NCBI RefSeq assembly: GCF_007625205.1
Contig: NZ_VMNI01000014.1
Span: forward strand, 1-64,000
Direction of reading: 5' to 3'
Length of the DNA stretch: 64,000 nucleotides
Source of the DNA: Denitromonas ohlonensis
GTDB lineage: Bacteria > Pseudomonadota > Gammaproteobacteria > Burkholderiales > Rhodocyclaceae
Below the pieces are notes generated by a model. The model was not told where the DNA came from. It worked only from the letters and a program-made list of their open reading frames with translations, and did not search any database. Both the position numbers and the translations under genes were made by a program. Below, one piece after another: positions 55,618 through 64,000 of the stretch; position 1 is the first letter of the stretch; each line of letters begins with the position of its first letter.

Positions 55618-55659
55618 GCGGGGCGGTGCGCTCAGGTTTCGTTCCTGAGTGGGCGCGCC

Positions 55660-56469
55660 TTACAGGGCAATCAGCGAAGGGTCGGCCTGCAGGCGCTTGA
55701 GTAGGCCGCGCTGTTCGTTGTCATTGAAGAAGTAGGAGTAAAGGCTTCGGGCACCAGAATCTGGGCGCCCCGCTTGGCGATCGACCTGTTCGTCGACGTA
55801 GCTTAGGGGGAGGTGCAGGAGTACTGCCGGCGCATTGACCCGGGGGCAGATGCGTTCTTCTCCCGCGATCCGGAAACCGAGCATGCGTCGGTAGAAGGCC
55901 ACATGGCGAGGATTGACCTCAATGAACAGGTCAGTTTTGTTGTGGATCAGCCGGCCGAAGATGTAGGCCAGGTGAAAGATCGAGGCGAGAACCTCTTTTG
56001 AGTTGAAGGCCGGGTCGATGGCGAGTCGAGTCAGTTCGCATACTTTGGCGCCGGCCTTTCGTGCGGCGCCGATTTCTTTCGAGTACAACTCGTCCGCCAG
56101 CAGGCCTTCGTCTGAATCCAGCTTCAGGGTCAGGGTGCCGAACATGGTGGTTCCGCGTGAGGCAATCAGCGTCAGCTGGTTGGGCTGGTCGTCGATGCGC
56201 GACGGGGCGTGTGTGAGCAGGCCGCGCCATGCATACATCCGTTGAATCAGCATGCTGACATTGCTTCGCTGCCCGTCGGCGCCATTGCCCAAGCGGATCT
56301 GAAAATCGCTGCGCGAAAGTACGAATTCACGGCTGTCCCGATCATCCGCGGGAGGGATGCCAAGCGAGTGGAGCGCGCCCGAATCGTTTGTCACGTTTCT
56401 TCGTGGAATAGCGTGATAAGCTGCTTGCAACCTCGGGTTGTTGGATTGACTTGCTTCGAATGTACTCAC
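55660..56469 (-). CDS. XrtA/PEP-CTERM-associated acyltransferase, FeeM-like
   Basis: A 269-residue protein whose central part (about residues 65-230) is a FeeM-type N-acyltransferase of the GNAT superfamily: SNVSMLIQRMYAWRGL, LTLIASRGTTMFGTLTLKLD, KVCELTRLAIDP and FIEVNPRHVAFYRRMLGFRI. Members beside exosortase loci form the PEP-CTERM/exosortase system-associated acyltransferase family (TIGR03694 type), with N-acyl amino acids as suspected products. The GTG at 56469 has a good gaggg site; the alternative ATG at 56514 has none. It is divergent from the export operon and may be co-regulated with it. The first 60 residues are polar and of low conservation. Confidence 0.82.
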   Translation of the reverse strand: MSTFEASQSNNPRLQAAYHAIPRRNVTNDSGALHSLGIPPADDRDSREFVLSRSDFQIRLGNGADGQRSNVSMLIQRMYAWRGLLTHAPSRIDDQPNQLTLIASRGTTMFGTLTLKLDSDEGLLADELYSKEIGAARKAGAKVCELTRLAIDPAFNSKEVLASIFHLAYIFGRLIHNKTDLFIEVNPRHVAFYRRMLGFRIAGEERICPRVNAPAVLLHLPLSYVDEQVDRQAGRPDSGARSLYSYFFNDNEQRGLLKRLQADPSLIAL

Positions 56470-56715
56470 TTGGTGACCCTCTGATGACCGATCAGTTGCA
56501 GCGGAATTTGTCATGCCAGGTCGCAGTGCGCTCAGCCAAATAATGCCAATGGACTGAGCTGCGCGGCGTGTATTGCATCGTACTTTAGTCATTCTCGCGG
56601 GGGAAGGCTGTAAGCGTTTGTGTAATTGTTCCTTTTGGACCGTGCCCGGCGTCGCTAGGATTCCGATGGAATGTCGGAAGCCACTGCCGACACAATGACA
56701 TTGGAGGGGTTGGAA

Positions 56716-57336
56716 ATGAAGCTCATGCGAACCATGCTGGGGCTCTTTAGCGTTGCTCTCGCTTCGCTCGTCGTGCTGTCGGGGTGCGCCAGCAGCAGTT
56801 TTCCGCCAGCGCCCGCGGTGGCCGCTGATTCGGAGTACAGCTATGTGATCGGACCGGGTGATACGGTCAATATCGTTGTGTGGCGCAATCCGGAGTTGTC
56901 GATGTCTGTGCCGGTGCGTCCGGACGGAAAGATCACTACACCGCTGGTTGAAGACCTGCAGGCGATGGGAAAGGATGCCAGCACGCTTGGGCGTGACATC
57001 GAGAAGGCGCTGGAAAAGTACATTCGCGAGCCGGTCGTTACGGTGATCGTGACCAGTTTTGTCGGCCCGTATAGTGAGCAGATTCGCGTGGTTGGCGAAG
57101 CAGCCAAGCCGATGATTCTGCCGTATCGCCAAAAGATGACTGCGCTCGATGTGATGATTGCAGTGGGTGGCATGACCGAGTTTGCTGATGGCAACAAAGC
57201 GTCGATCCTGCGCACCGGCGAGGGAAACAAGCAGTACAGCGTTCGCTTGTCGGATTTGCTCAAGCGCGGCGATGTGTCAGCTAACGTTGAGATGCGTCCC
57301 GGCGATGTTCTGATCATTCCGCAAAGCTGGTTCTGA
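56716..57336 (+). CDS. XrtA-type polysaccharide export lipoprotein (Wza family)
   Basis: A 206-residue outer-membrane export protein with lipobox VLSGC (near residue 21), a polysaccharide export domain (YVIGPGDTVNIVVWRNPEL and DGKITTPLVEDLQAMGK) and a SLBB domain (IRVVGEAAKPMILPYRQ). It is the short Wza-like form found in exosortase A loci (TIGR03027 type) and lacks the C-terminal helix that crosses the outer membrane in E. coli Wza. The ATG at 56716 follows ggagggg. It is the first gene of the operon; a small hairpin TGTCGG/CCGACA (56672-56692) lies in its leader. Confidence 0.9.
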   Translation: MKLMRTMLGLFSVALASLVVLSGCASSSFPPAPAVAADSEYSYVIGPGDTVNIVVWRNPELSMSVPVRPDGKITTPLVEDLQAMGKDASTLGRDIEKALEKYIREPVVTVIVTSFVGPYSEQIRVVGEAAKPMILPYRQKMTALDVMIAVGGMTEFADGNKASILRTGEGNKQYSVRLSDLLKRGDVSANVEMRPGDVLIIPQSWF

Positions 57337-57401
57337 TCTCCGTTCCGAACTGACCGGCCGCCGCGACGGCGGCCGGCGTACACAGAAGCTGAATTGAATC
57401 T

Positions 57402-58943
57402 ATGGAAGACGTCCTCCGACAACTCGTCGCGTATCTGCGCGGCATGTGGCTATATCGCTGGTGGGGCTTGGCTGCGGCCTGGCTGGTCGGCGCCATTGCA
57501 GCGGGTGCCATCTATATGTTGCCCGACCGTTACGAATCATCGGCGCGGATTTTTGTTGATACGCAGTCGGTGTTGAAGCCACTGATGTCAGGTTTGGCGG
57601 TTCAGCCGAACGTGGATCAACAGATCACCATTCTTTCGCGGACGTTGATCAGCCGCCCGAACATCGAGAAGCTGATCCGTATGGCTGACCTTGACCTGAC
57701 GGTCAAGACCAACAAGCAGCGCGAAGAATTGATTGTTGAGTTGAACAAAACGCTGCAGATCAAGGGTACGGGGCGGGACAATCTTTTTACTCTCTCGTAT
57801 GAAGACACGCAGCCGGATCGCGCCAAGCGTGTCGTGCAATCTCTGGTGTCGATTTTTGTGGAGTCGGGCCTTGGCGATAAGCGCAAGGATACGGATTCTG
57901 CTCGTCGATTCATCGAGGAACAGATCAAGACCTATGAGCAGCGGCTGGATGAGGCAGAAAACCGGCTCAAGGACTTCAGAATCAAAAACATGCACCTGAT
58001 GGGTAGCGGCAAGGATTACCTCACCCAGGTCGGGGAGGTTGCGGCTCAACTGGCGGCAGCACGCCTCGCTTTGCGCGAAGCGGAAAATTCTCGAGACGCG
58101 CTGCAGCGTCAGCTCACCGGTGAAGAGCCCGTGCTGTTGCCGGAGAATACCGTCGAGCGCAAGGTGTCGATTCCCGAGATTGACGGTCGTGTTGATGCGT
58201 TGGAGAAAAATCTGGATGGTTTGCTTCAGCGTTACACCGAGGCGCATCCGGATGTGGTTGGGACTCGCCGTATCATCGAGCAACTGAAAGAACAGAAAAA
58301 GGTCGAAGTGGCTGCTCGCCGCAGCGAAGGCGGCGGCTATGGCGACGTGAACTCCAATCCGGTCTATCAGCAAATGAAGCTCGCGCTGGCCGACGCTGCC
58401 GCCAATGTCGCGTCGCTCAGAGCGCGGGTGGCCGAGTTTGAAGGCCGCCAGGTTCGCTTGCAGGAGTCAGCCAAGCTGCTGCCGCAGGTCGAGGCGGAGC
58501 TGGCCCAGTTGAACCGCGATTACGAGATCAACAAGAAGAACTACGAAACGCTGGTGAGCCGCCGTGAATCGGCCAACATGTCAGTGGAGATGGAGTCTTC
58601 GTCGGGCATGGCCGAGTTCCGCCTGATCGATCCACCGAGCGTGCCGCTCAAGCCGTCAGCGCCCAATCGCATCCTGCTGATGCCACTGGGCGGGGGCGCT
58701 GCCTTGCTGTTTGGTCTGGCATTTACGTTCATTCTCAGCCAGATGCGGCCGACGTTCCTGGATGGGCGGGATTTGCGCGAAATCTCTGGCTTGCCCTTGC
58801 TCGGCACGGTCAGTGCGACCGCTGATCCGGTGCGTAAGCGCCGGCGGCAGCGTCTCAATCTGGCCTTCTTTGGCGGTGTTGGAGGTTATGTTGGCGCATT
58901 TGGCGTGCTGACTGTGGCCATCGCCATGCTGAAACTTTCGTGA
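57402..58943 (+). CDS. XrtA-type polysaccharide chain-length determinant protein
   Basis: A 513-residue Wzz/BY-kinase-activator protein with two membrane spans (about residues 18-37 and 428-447, plus a third hydrophobic segment near 490-510) and a long periplasmic coiled-coil region with many Gln/Glu/Arg residues between. The Wzz motif with proline-rich end is seen at RLIDPPSVPLKPSAPNRILL. It corresponds to the TIGR03007-type protein of PEP-CTERM exopolysaccharide loci and should set polymer length and activate the kinase encoded next. It lacks a fused kinase domain. Confidence 0.9.
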   Translation: MEDVLRQLVAYLRGMWLYRWWGLAAAWLVGAIAAGAIYMLPDRYESSARIFVDTQSVLKPLMSGLAVQPNVDQQITILSRTLISRPNIEKLIRMADLDLTVKTNKQREELIVELNKTLQIKGTGRDNLFTLSYEDTQPDRAKRVVQSLVSIFVESGLGDKRKDTDSARRFIEEQIKTYEQRLDEAENRLKDFRIKNMHLMGSGKDYLTQVGEVAAQLAAARLALREAENSRDALQRQLTGEEPVLLPENTVERKVSIPEIDGRVDALEKNLDGLLQRYTEAHPDVVGTRRIIEQLKEQKKVEVAARRSEGGGYGDVNSNPVYQQMKLALADAAANVASLRARVAEFEGRQVRLQESAKLLPQVEAELAQLNRDYEINKKNYETLVSRRESANMSVEMESSSGMAEFRLIDPPSVPLKPSAPNRILLMPLGGGAALLFGLAFTFILSQMRPTFLDGRDLREISGLPLLGTVSATADPVRKRRRQRLNLAFFGGVGGYVGAFGVLTVAIAMLKLS

Positions 58944-58953
58944 AGGTCGTGAC

Positions 58954-59907
58954 ATGAGTCTTATTGAAAAAGCTGTTGAACGGCTTGGGCAGTTGAAGCA
59001 GGCGGGGCAAGACGCCCCGGTGATTACGCCAGCATCTGTGCCGGTTGAGCCGGTTGAGCCGGTTGAGCCGGTTGAGCCGGTCGTCGAGGCCGTCCCGCTT
59101 CAAGAGCGTTCGCGGGTGGAAATTCATGCGCCAGAGGCGGAGCCGGTCAGTCGAGAGGTGAATATTGATCTTGACCGGCTTGCCCATATGGGATTTGTGA
59201 CGCCAGATCAACAGCGCACTTCGATCTCGGAAGAGTATCGTGTGATCAAGCGTCCCTTGCTGCGGAACGCGTCCTCAATGAGAGGGACAAGCCGCGTCGC
59301 GAATGGGAACCTGATCATGGTCACCAGCGCGTTGCCGGGTGAGGGTAAGAGCTTTACAGCCTTGAATCTGGCCATGAGCATGGCGATGGAACTGGATCAC
59401 TCGGTGTTGCTGGTCGATGCTGATGTGTCCAAGCCCTCGATTCTCAAACAGATGGGCCTGCCGCAGGAACGTGGCTTGATGGATGTGCTGGTCGACGGGA
59501 CACTCGATCTGCCGGACGTTATTCTGCGAACCAATATCGAAAAGCTTCGTATTCTGCCGGCGGGTACGGCCACGCAGCGGGCGACTGAACTGCTTGCCAG
59601 TGAAGGGATGAACCGCTTGCTGGATGAGATGGCCAGTCGCTATTCCGATCGGATTATTATTTTCGATTCGCCGCCCTTGCTGGTGACCACGGAGTCGCGC
59701 GTCCTGGCAACGCACATGGGGCAGATCGTGGTGGTGGTTGAGGCCGAGCGCACGACGCACGCAGCGCTGAAGCAGGCGCTGGCAACGATCGAGGCGTGCC
59801 CGATCAAAATGATGCTGTTGAATAAATCGACCGTCCAAGGGCCGGGGGGCTATTACGGATATGGCTACGGATATGGGCAAGAACCGGAAGATGACAAAGC
59901 AGCCTGA
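58954..59907 (+). CDS. XrtA-type bacterial tyrosine autokinase
   Basis: A 317-residue cytoplasmic BY-kinase (CpsD/Wzc family). ATPase motifs: Walker A TSALPGEGKSFTALN (about residues 128-142), Walker A' LLVDADVSKPS, Walker B IIIFDSPP. A tyrosine cluster near the C-terminus (GGYYGYGYGYGQEPEDD) is the usual autophosphorylation site. The N-terminal linker carries the tandem PVE repeat (see 59041-59081). Together with the preceding Wzz protein it forms the two-part regulator of polymer export. Its end overlaps the next gene by 17 bases. Confidence 0.91.
   Translation: MSLIEKAVERLGQLKQAGQDAPVITPASVPVEPVEPVEPVEPVVEAVPLQERSRVEIHAPEAEPVSREVNIDLDRLAHMGFVTPDQQRTSISEEYRVIKRPLLRNASSMRGTSRVANGNLIMVTSALPGEGKSFTALNLAMSMAMELDHSVLLVDADVSKPSILKQMGLPQERGLMDVLVDGTLDLPDVILRTNIEKLRILPAGTATQRATELLASEGMNRLLDEMASRYSDRIIIFDSPPLLVTTESRVLATHMGQIVVVVEAERTTHAALKQALATIEACPIKMMLLNKSTVQGPGGYYGYGYGYGQEPEDDKAA
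59041..59081 (+). repeat. Tandem 9-base repeat inside the tyrosine kinase gene
   Basis: CCGGTTGAG is repeated four times without change (59041-59076), followed by a partial fifth copy. It encodes Pro-Val-Glu repeats in the kinase linker. The period is a multiple of three, so slippage would change linker length without frameshift. Confidence 0.95.
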
Positions 59908-61402
59908 TACTCGCCGCGTGGTGAAGCGAAGCCTTGTGGCGCTGTTGTGCGCGCTGGCGGGGAGTGCATGGGCGCAATCGACGGTGCTAGTTACGCCGAG
60001 CGTAAACACGCGGATGACCTTTACGGACAACGTTGATACGTCGGCTGACGGGAAGAGCGATTTCCTGGTGGAGGTGTCGCCGGCCATCAATGTGCGGCGG
60101 GCCTCGGGCCGGATCAACGGCAACCTGGACGCGTCATTGCGCAACGTGCTCTACGCCAACTCTGACGATCGCAACTCGACCTTCCTGGCCTTGCGTGGCC
60201 GGGGAGAAATCGAGGCCATCGAGCAGCTGCTGTTTGTCGATATGGGCGCTTCGGTCAGCCGAACGAATCAGTCGCTCTTCAGCGGGCGTTCAGGTGACGA
60301 CCCCTTGAACACCAGTGAAGACAACGAGGTGCGCTCCTTCAACCTAGGGCCCCGTCTCGAGTTCGCTTTCGGCAATTCCGCCAAGGGGCGATTAGGCTAC
60401 AAGAGCCAATGGTTGAGTGGCGGTAGTGGCACGGTGAGCAATCGGCGAACCGATACCTTTTCAGGTGCGTTGCAGGATGGCGAGGCCTTCGGCCCCCTCG
60501 GCTGGTCGGCCTCTTACGACAAGGTCGATACGCACTATCGCGATAGCGACACGGAAGCATCCCGGCAAAATGGTCGCGTGGGACTGAGCTATACCGTCAC
60601 GCCTCAATTCATTCTTCGCGCGTCGGTCGGCCGCGAATCAAACAACTATAACGCAGGCCAAACCGAAGAAGGCAGCACGCATGGATTCGGCTTTGACTGG
60701 TATCCGACGACTCGAACCTCGGTCACGGCCTTTACTGAAAAGCGCCTGTTTGGTCGGGGCTATGATGTCAAAGTCTCGCATCGCGGCCCTCGCAGCAGCT
60801 GGCGATTGAGCTATGTGCGCGACTACACCTCGGCCGAAGAGTTGGTGTCGGAGTCGCTTGAGGACTACTACTACCGCCTGATTTACGACAGCCTGGCGAC
60901 CCAGTTCCCGAACCCCGTCCAGCGCGATGCGGCGGCGCGCGCCTTGTTGGCTCAGTCGGGCATTACGGGCTCCGGCTTGCAGTTGGGCTTTATCACCAAT
61001 GCGCAGTATGTCAGCCGCAATCTGCGAGGTGACTTCACCTTGTCGGGCGTGCGCAATTCGCTCACGTTCTCGCTCTACCGCACTGAACGCAGCCGCGTCG
61101 CTCAGAACCTCATCGTTTCGGCGACGGATGATTTCTTCAACAACGACCAGATTCGCGATAGCGGCGTGATCGTGTCCTTGAATCACAAGTTGTCGGCGTT
61201 TTCGACGCTCACTGCGTCGGTGGGACGCAACAATGTGCAAGCGACCACGCAGGACAACAAGCGAACAACACTCAATCTGGGTGTTTCCCGAAAACTCGGT
61301 CCGAAATCGACCGGGGGGCTGATCTATCGGCACCAGAAGTCCGACGGCGGCACTTCATTCACCGAAAACGCGCTGACAGCGACGCTGGGCGTACGGTTCT
61401 AA
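59891..61402 (+). CDS. XrtA-associated outer-membrane beta-barrel protein
   Basis: A 503-residue protein with a signal peptide (SLVALLCALAGSAWAQS, cut before STVLV), many alternating strands and a C-terminal GVRF typical of outer-membrane barrels. It matches the PEP-CTERM system-associated TIGR03016 family by position and features (TPSVNTRMTFTDNVDTSADG; FNLGPRLEFAFGNSAKGRLG). A role as the outer-membrane pore for the polymer is likely but not proven for this family. Possible starts are ATG 59873 and 59891; the second is used, within the kinase gene tail. Confidence 0.86.
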   Translation: MTKQPDTRRVVKRSLVALLCALAGSAWAQSTVLVTPSVNTRMTFTDNVDTSADGKSDFLVEVSPAINVRRASGRINGNLDASLRNVLYANSDDRNSTFLALRGRGEIEAIEQLLFVDMGASVSRTNQSLFSGRSGDDPLNTSEDNEVRSFNLGPRLEFAFGNSAKGRLGYKSQWLSGGSGTVSNRRTDTFSGALQDGEAFGPLGWSASYDKVDTHYRDSDTEASRQNGRVGLSYTVTPQFILRASVGRESNNYNAGQTEEGSTHGFGFDWYPTTRTSVTAFTEKRLFGRGYDVKVSHRGPRSSWRLSYVRDYTSAEELVSESLEDYYYRLIYDSLATQFPNPVQRDAAARALLAQSGITGSGLQLGFITNAQYVSRNLRGDFTLSGVRNSLTFSLYRTERSRVAQNLIVSATDDFFNNDQIRDSGVIVSLNHKLSAFSTLTASVGRNNVQATTQDNKRTTLNLGVSRKLGPKSTGGLIYRHQKSDGGTSFTENALTATLGVRF

Positions 61403-61405
61403 GTC

Positions 61406-62485
61406 ATGTATGAGAATTTCTATCGGCTGAGCGGGAAACCGTTTCAGCTTAATCCTGATCCGGCTTTCTTCTACGGCAGCCGCGGCCATCGCCGCGCCAT
61501 GGCCTATCTGGAATACGGCTTGCACCAGAATGAAGGCTTTATCGTCATTACCGGTGAGATTGGCGCGGGCAAGACCACGCTGGTGCGTAGCCTGCTGCAA
61601 AAGCTTGATTCGAACAAAGTGGTGGCCGCCCAGCTGGTCAGCACGCAAATCGATGCGAACGATATTCTGCAGTTGGTCGCGGCGGCGTTTGGCGTGCCAA
61701 GCAAGGGGCTGGACAAAGCCGGGCTGCTGCTTGCGATCGAGACGTTTCTTGTTTCGGTCACGGCAGCCGGCAAGCGGGCGCTGCTGATTGTTGATGAGGC
61801 TCAGAACCTGACACCGCGCGCGGTCGAAGAGCTTCGCATGTTGTCGAATTTCCAGCTTGAAGAGCATGCACTGCTCCAGAGTTTTCTGGTGGGCCAGCCG
61901 GAATTCCGCGACATCATGCAGAGCCCCGAAATGCAGCAGCTTCGCCAGCGCGTCATTGCGTCTTACCATCTCGGCCCGCTGGATATGGAAGAGACTCGCG
62001 CCTATGTCGAGCACCGCCTGAAGCATGTTGGCTGGAAAGACGACCCGCATTTTGATAATGCGATTTTCCCATCGATATTTCGCGCGTCGGGCGGCGTGCC
62101 TCGCCGAATCAACACTTTATGCGATCGGCTGATGCTGGCGGGTTTCCTGCTCGAGAAACGCTCGCTCGGTGAATCCGAGGTGGACGAAGTCCTCGCGGAA
62201 ATGAAAGAAGAGCAGCGCAGTGGCCGGGGCAGCGGTACGGCGCGTCTCGCACCGTTGTCCAGCGTTGCCGCGCCGGCGGCGCTACCGTTGTTGGACATGG
62301 ACAAGCTGAACGTCGATCCGGCAATCGCCCAGCAGTTCGCCCAACTGGCGGCCGGATTTGACGCCGCAAGAATCGAGGCGCGTCTGGCGCAGCTCGAGCG
62401 GACGATGTCCACTACGCTGGCGCTGATGAGCCAGATCGTGTCGGCCTCGACTGATCAGAATGAAAAGGATGAGGCCGCGAAATGA
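61406..62485 (+). CDS. XrtA-associated ATPase, ExeA-like
   Basis: A 359-residue AAA ATPase with the start MYENFYRLSGKPFQLNPDP, Walker A TGEIGAGKTTLVRSLLQ (about residues 48-64), Walker B LLIVDEAQNLTP and a sensor arginine-containing GVPRRINTLCDRLML. This is the ExeA/GspA-type protein found in exosortase A loci (TIGR03015 type), thought to help assemble or energise the export machinery. The C-terminal part (about 270-359) is a low-complexity linker plus helical region. Its end overlaps wecB by 4 bases. Confidence 0.9.
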   Translation: MYENFYRLSGKPFQLNPDPAFFYGSRGHRRAMAYLEYGLHQNEGFIVITGEIGAGKTTLVRSLLQKLDSNKVVAAQLVSTQIDANDILQLVAAAFGVPSKGLDKAGLLLAIETFLVSVTAAGKRALLIVDEAQNLTPRAVEELRMLSNFQLEEHALLQSFLVGQPEFRDIMQSPEMQQLRQRVIASYHLGPLDMEETRAYVEHRLKHVGWKDDPHFDNAIFPSIFRASGGVPRRINTLCDRLMLAGFLLEKRSLGESEVDEVLAEMKEEQRSGRGSGTARLAPLSSVAAPAALPLLDMDKLNVDPAIAQQFAQLAAGFDAARIEARLAQLERTMSTTLALMSQIVSASTDQNEKDEAAK

Positions 62486-63645
62486 CGGAGTCCGCCGTGA
62501 CCCCGGTGATCTGCATCGTCGGCGCTCGCCCAAATTACATGAAAATGGCGCCGATCATGCGTGCCTTTGCGGCGCATTCTCCCGCGATTCCAACGCTGTT
62601 GGTGCATACCGGCCAACACTATGATGCGGCGATGAATGATCGACTGTTCACCGATCTGGAACTGCCCCGAGCGGACATCAATCTGGAAGTGGGCTCGGCC
62701 TCGCACGCGGTGCAGACCGCCGAGGTGATGAAGCGATTTGAACCCGTGATCGAAGCCCATGGTGCGCGCGCCGTGCTGGTGGTGGGCGACGTGAATTCAA
62801 CGCTTGCCTGCGCGCTTGTTGCGGCCAAGCGTCACGTGCCGGTGATCCATGTCGAGGCCGGATTGCGCAGTGGTGATCGGCGCATGCCTGAGGAGGTCAA
62901 TCGTGTCCTCACCGACCAGATCTCCGACATTCTCTACACTACCGAGCGGTCGGCGCACGACAACCTGGCGCGAGAGGGGATTGATCCCGCACGGGCGGTG
63001 TTTGTCGGCAACGTCATGATCGACACCCTGATGGCCAACCAGAAGAAGGCCGTCGCGCCCGAGGCCCTGGTGGCGCAGGCAGGGCTGGATCCGCAGCGTA
63101 TCCGCGCCGGTTTCGGCGTGGTGACCTTGCATCGTCCGTCCAATGTGGACGATCCGGCCATGCTGCGCCGTTTGATCGAAACCTTGCATGTGGTCAGCCA
63201 GAAATTGCCGCTGGTTTTTGCCTTGCACCCGCGAACCCGCAAGAATATTGAGGCGCACGGGCTGTCTGCCTTGCTCGACGCCCCCGGTTTTCTCGTGCTG
63301 CCACCGCAGGGCTACCTCGAAATGCTGGGCCTGATGGCCAGCGCGCGTCTTGTGCTGACCGATTCCGGCGGTATTCAGGAAGAAACGACCGCGCTCGGCG
63401 TACCGTGCCTGACCATGCGGGAAAGCACTGAACGTCCGATTACGGTCACCGAGGGCACCAATACCATCGTCGCGGGTGACGCAAAAGCGATCATCGACGG
63501 CGTGGATGCCATTCTCGCTGGTGGTGGGAAGGGCGGCCGGATTCCCGAAGGTTGGGACGGATGTGCAGCAGAGCGCATCGCGGCGCATCTGTCCGCTTGG
63601 CTGGTCGAGCGCGAAGCGCAGGCGGTGGCCGGGTTGCCTGCATGA
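62482..63645 (+). CDS. wecB: UDP-N-acetylglucosamine 2-epimerase (non-hydrolysing)
   Basis: Interconverts UDP-GlcNAc and UDP-ManNAc, a precursor for the exopolysaccharide. The 387-residue GT-B-like enzyme shows the N-terminal IVGARPNYMKMAPIMRAF, HTGQHYDAAMND, VHVEAGLRSGDRRMPEEVNR, TLHRPSNVDDP and TDSGGIQEETTALGVPCLTMR motifs. Placement between the ATPase and the deacetylase is standard in XrtA loci. It overlaps both neighbours by 4 bases, so translation is coupled. Confidence 0.96.
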   Translation: MTESAVTPVICIVGARPNYMKMAPIMRAFAAHSPAIPTLLVHTGQHYDAAMNDRLFTDLELPRADINLEVGSASHAVQTAEVMKRFEPVIEAHGARAVLVVGDVNSTLACALVAAKRHVPVIHVEAGLRSGDRRMPEEVNRVLTDQISDILYTTERSAHDNLAREGIDPARAVFVGNVMIDTLMANQKKAVAPEALVAQAGLDPQRIRAGFGVVTLHRPSNVDDPAMLRRLIETLHVVSQKLPLVFALHPRTRKNIEAHGLSALLDAPGFLVLPPQGYLEMLGLMASARLVLTDSGGIQEETTALGVPCLTMRESTERPITVTEGTNTIVAGDAKAIIDGVDAILAGGGKGGRIPEGWDGCAAERIAAHLSAWLVEREAQAVAGLPA

Positions 63646-64000
63646 GTATCGTCAACGCGCTGACCATCGACGTGGAGGACTACTTCCAGGTCTCAGCCCT
63701 CGCGCCGCATTTTCCGCGCCGGCAGTGGGATACCGTCCCGTGCCGTGTTGAGCGCAATGTGGATCTGATCCTGTCCTTGCTTCACGAATATGGCGCCAAA
63801 GGCACCTTTTTTACCTTGGGCTGGATCGCTGAGCGCTATCCGCATCTGGTGCGTCTGATCGCCATGGAAGGGCACGAAGTGGCCAGTCATGGCTATGCCC
63901 ATCAGCGGGCGAGTGATCAAACGCCGGACGCTTTCGGCGCGGATATTCGCCTCGCAAAATCGGTACTGGAGGATATTGCGGGCACCGAAGTCAAGGGCTA
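63642..64000 (+). CDS. XrtA-type polysaccharide deacetylase, N-terminal part (cut by window end)
   Basis: The first 119 codons, beginning MSIVNALTIDVEDYFQVSAL. The NodB-type deacetylase motifs visible are TIDVEDYFQ (catalytic aspartates) and GHEVASHGYAHQ (metal-binding histidines). Exosortase-associated deacetylases of the TIGR03006 type modify the exported polymer by removing acetyl groups. The start overlaps the wecB stop as ATGA. No stop codon is reached before 64000, so length and C-terminal motifs cannot be checked. Confidence 0.92.
   Translation, partial: MSIVNALTIDVEDYFQVSALAPHFPRRQWDTVPCRVERNVDLILSLLHEYGAKGTFFTLGWIAERYPHLVRLIAMEGHEVASHGYAHQRASDQTPDAFGADIRLAKSVLEDIAGTEVKG

Noticed and set aside
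56515-56715. Possible sigma-54 promoter in the acyltransferase/export control region
   Set aside because: TGGCAT-like sequences occur, but none has GG and GC elements at the required 10-base spacing.
56470-57132. Long upstream extension of the acyltransferase frame
   Set aside because: It runs antisense into the export lipoprotein gene and carries no recognisable domain; the GTG at 56469 has a good ribosome binding site.

Overview
The window looks like chromosome of a high-GC betaproteobacterium of the order Rhodocyclales (Azoarcus/Thauera/Denitromonas type). I base this on protein resemblance, on the gene order rlmN-pilW-rodZ-ispG-hisS-yfgM-bamB-der-hfq-hflX-hflKC-hisZ-purA, on a petABC-sspA-sspB block, and on an exosortase A (XrtA)-type exopolysaccharide locus at the right end. 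The genus call is an inference. Apart from the first 2.2 kb, most of the window is well-packed core genome.

Left edge, 1-2.2 kb (accessory, decayed): the first bases of an IS3-family element (orfA on the minus strand) have landed in a winged-helix gene (142-673, minus strand). Upstream of that gene is an AT-rich stretch with iteron-like direct repeats. A gap of about 780 bases without a convincing gene follows, then the C-terminal remnant of a large helicase. 2.2-10.6 kb: feoAB, with FNR-like and Fur-like sites placed sensibly around a -10; accA-tilS (overlapping); a FixL/FixJ-like two-component pair; and a divergent TRAP substrate-binding gene without its permease genes.

10.7-26.2 kb: ndk, then a nearly gap-free same-strand series covering tRNA/rRNA modification (rlmN), pilus assembly (pilW), cell shape (rodZ-like), isoprenoid synthesis (ispG), histidyl-tRNA synthesis, outer-membrane assembly (yfgM, bamB), ribosome GTPases (der, hflX), hfq, the hflKC membrane complex, hisZ and purA. 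26.2-31.7 kb: two nearly identical tRNA-Leu(CAG) genes on the minus strand; rnr-rlmB, where the rnr start codon sits in the -35 box of a divergent tRNA promoter; an AMP-forming acyl-CoA synthetase preceded by two palindromes; and the 4.5S SRP RNA. 31.7-37.2 kb: a ZIP metal transporter, dnaX-ybaB-recR (with a REP-like hairpin), and a CaiB/BaiF CoA-transferase.

37.3-49.5 kb: the cytochrome bc1 operon petABC, sspA-sspB, a bacteriohemerythrin, dadA, fbp, a bifunctional putA without its DNA-binding domain, and a lone branched-chain-amino-acid-type binding lipoprotein. dadA, putA and the binding protein suggest an amino-acid catabolic neighbourhood. 49.6-55.6 kb (cell envelope): a tamA-like gene without tamB, a trimeric porin, and a compact set of a LolA-like periplasmic protein, a LolD/MacB-type ATPase and a DUF1302-like outer-membrane barrel, with no permease gene in it.

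55.6-64 kb: start of an XrtA/PEP-CTERM exopolysaccharide locus: a divergent FeeM-like acyltransferase, then export lipoprotein, chain-length determinant, tyrosine autokinase, outer-membrane barrel, ExeA-like ATPase, UDP-GlcNAc 2-epimerase and a polysaccharide deacetylase cut by the window end. The exosortase itself must lie outside the window if it is present. Gaps not listed separately (for example 37167-37396, 44263-44489, 48156-48313) show no gene I can support.
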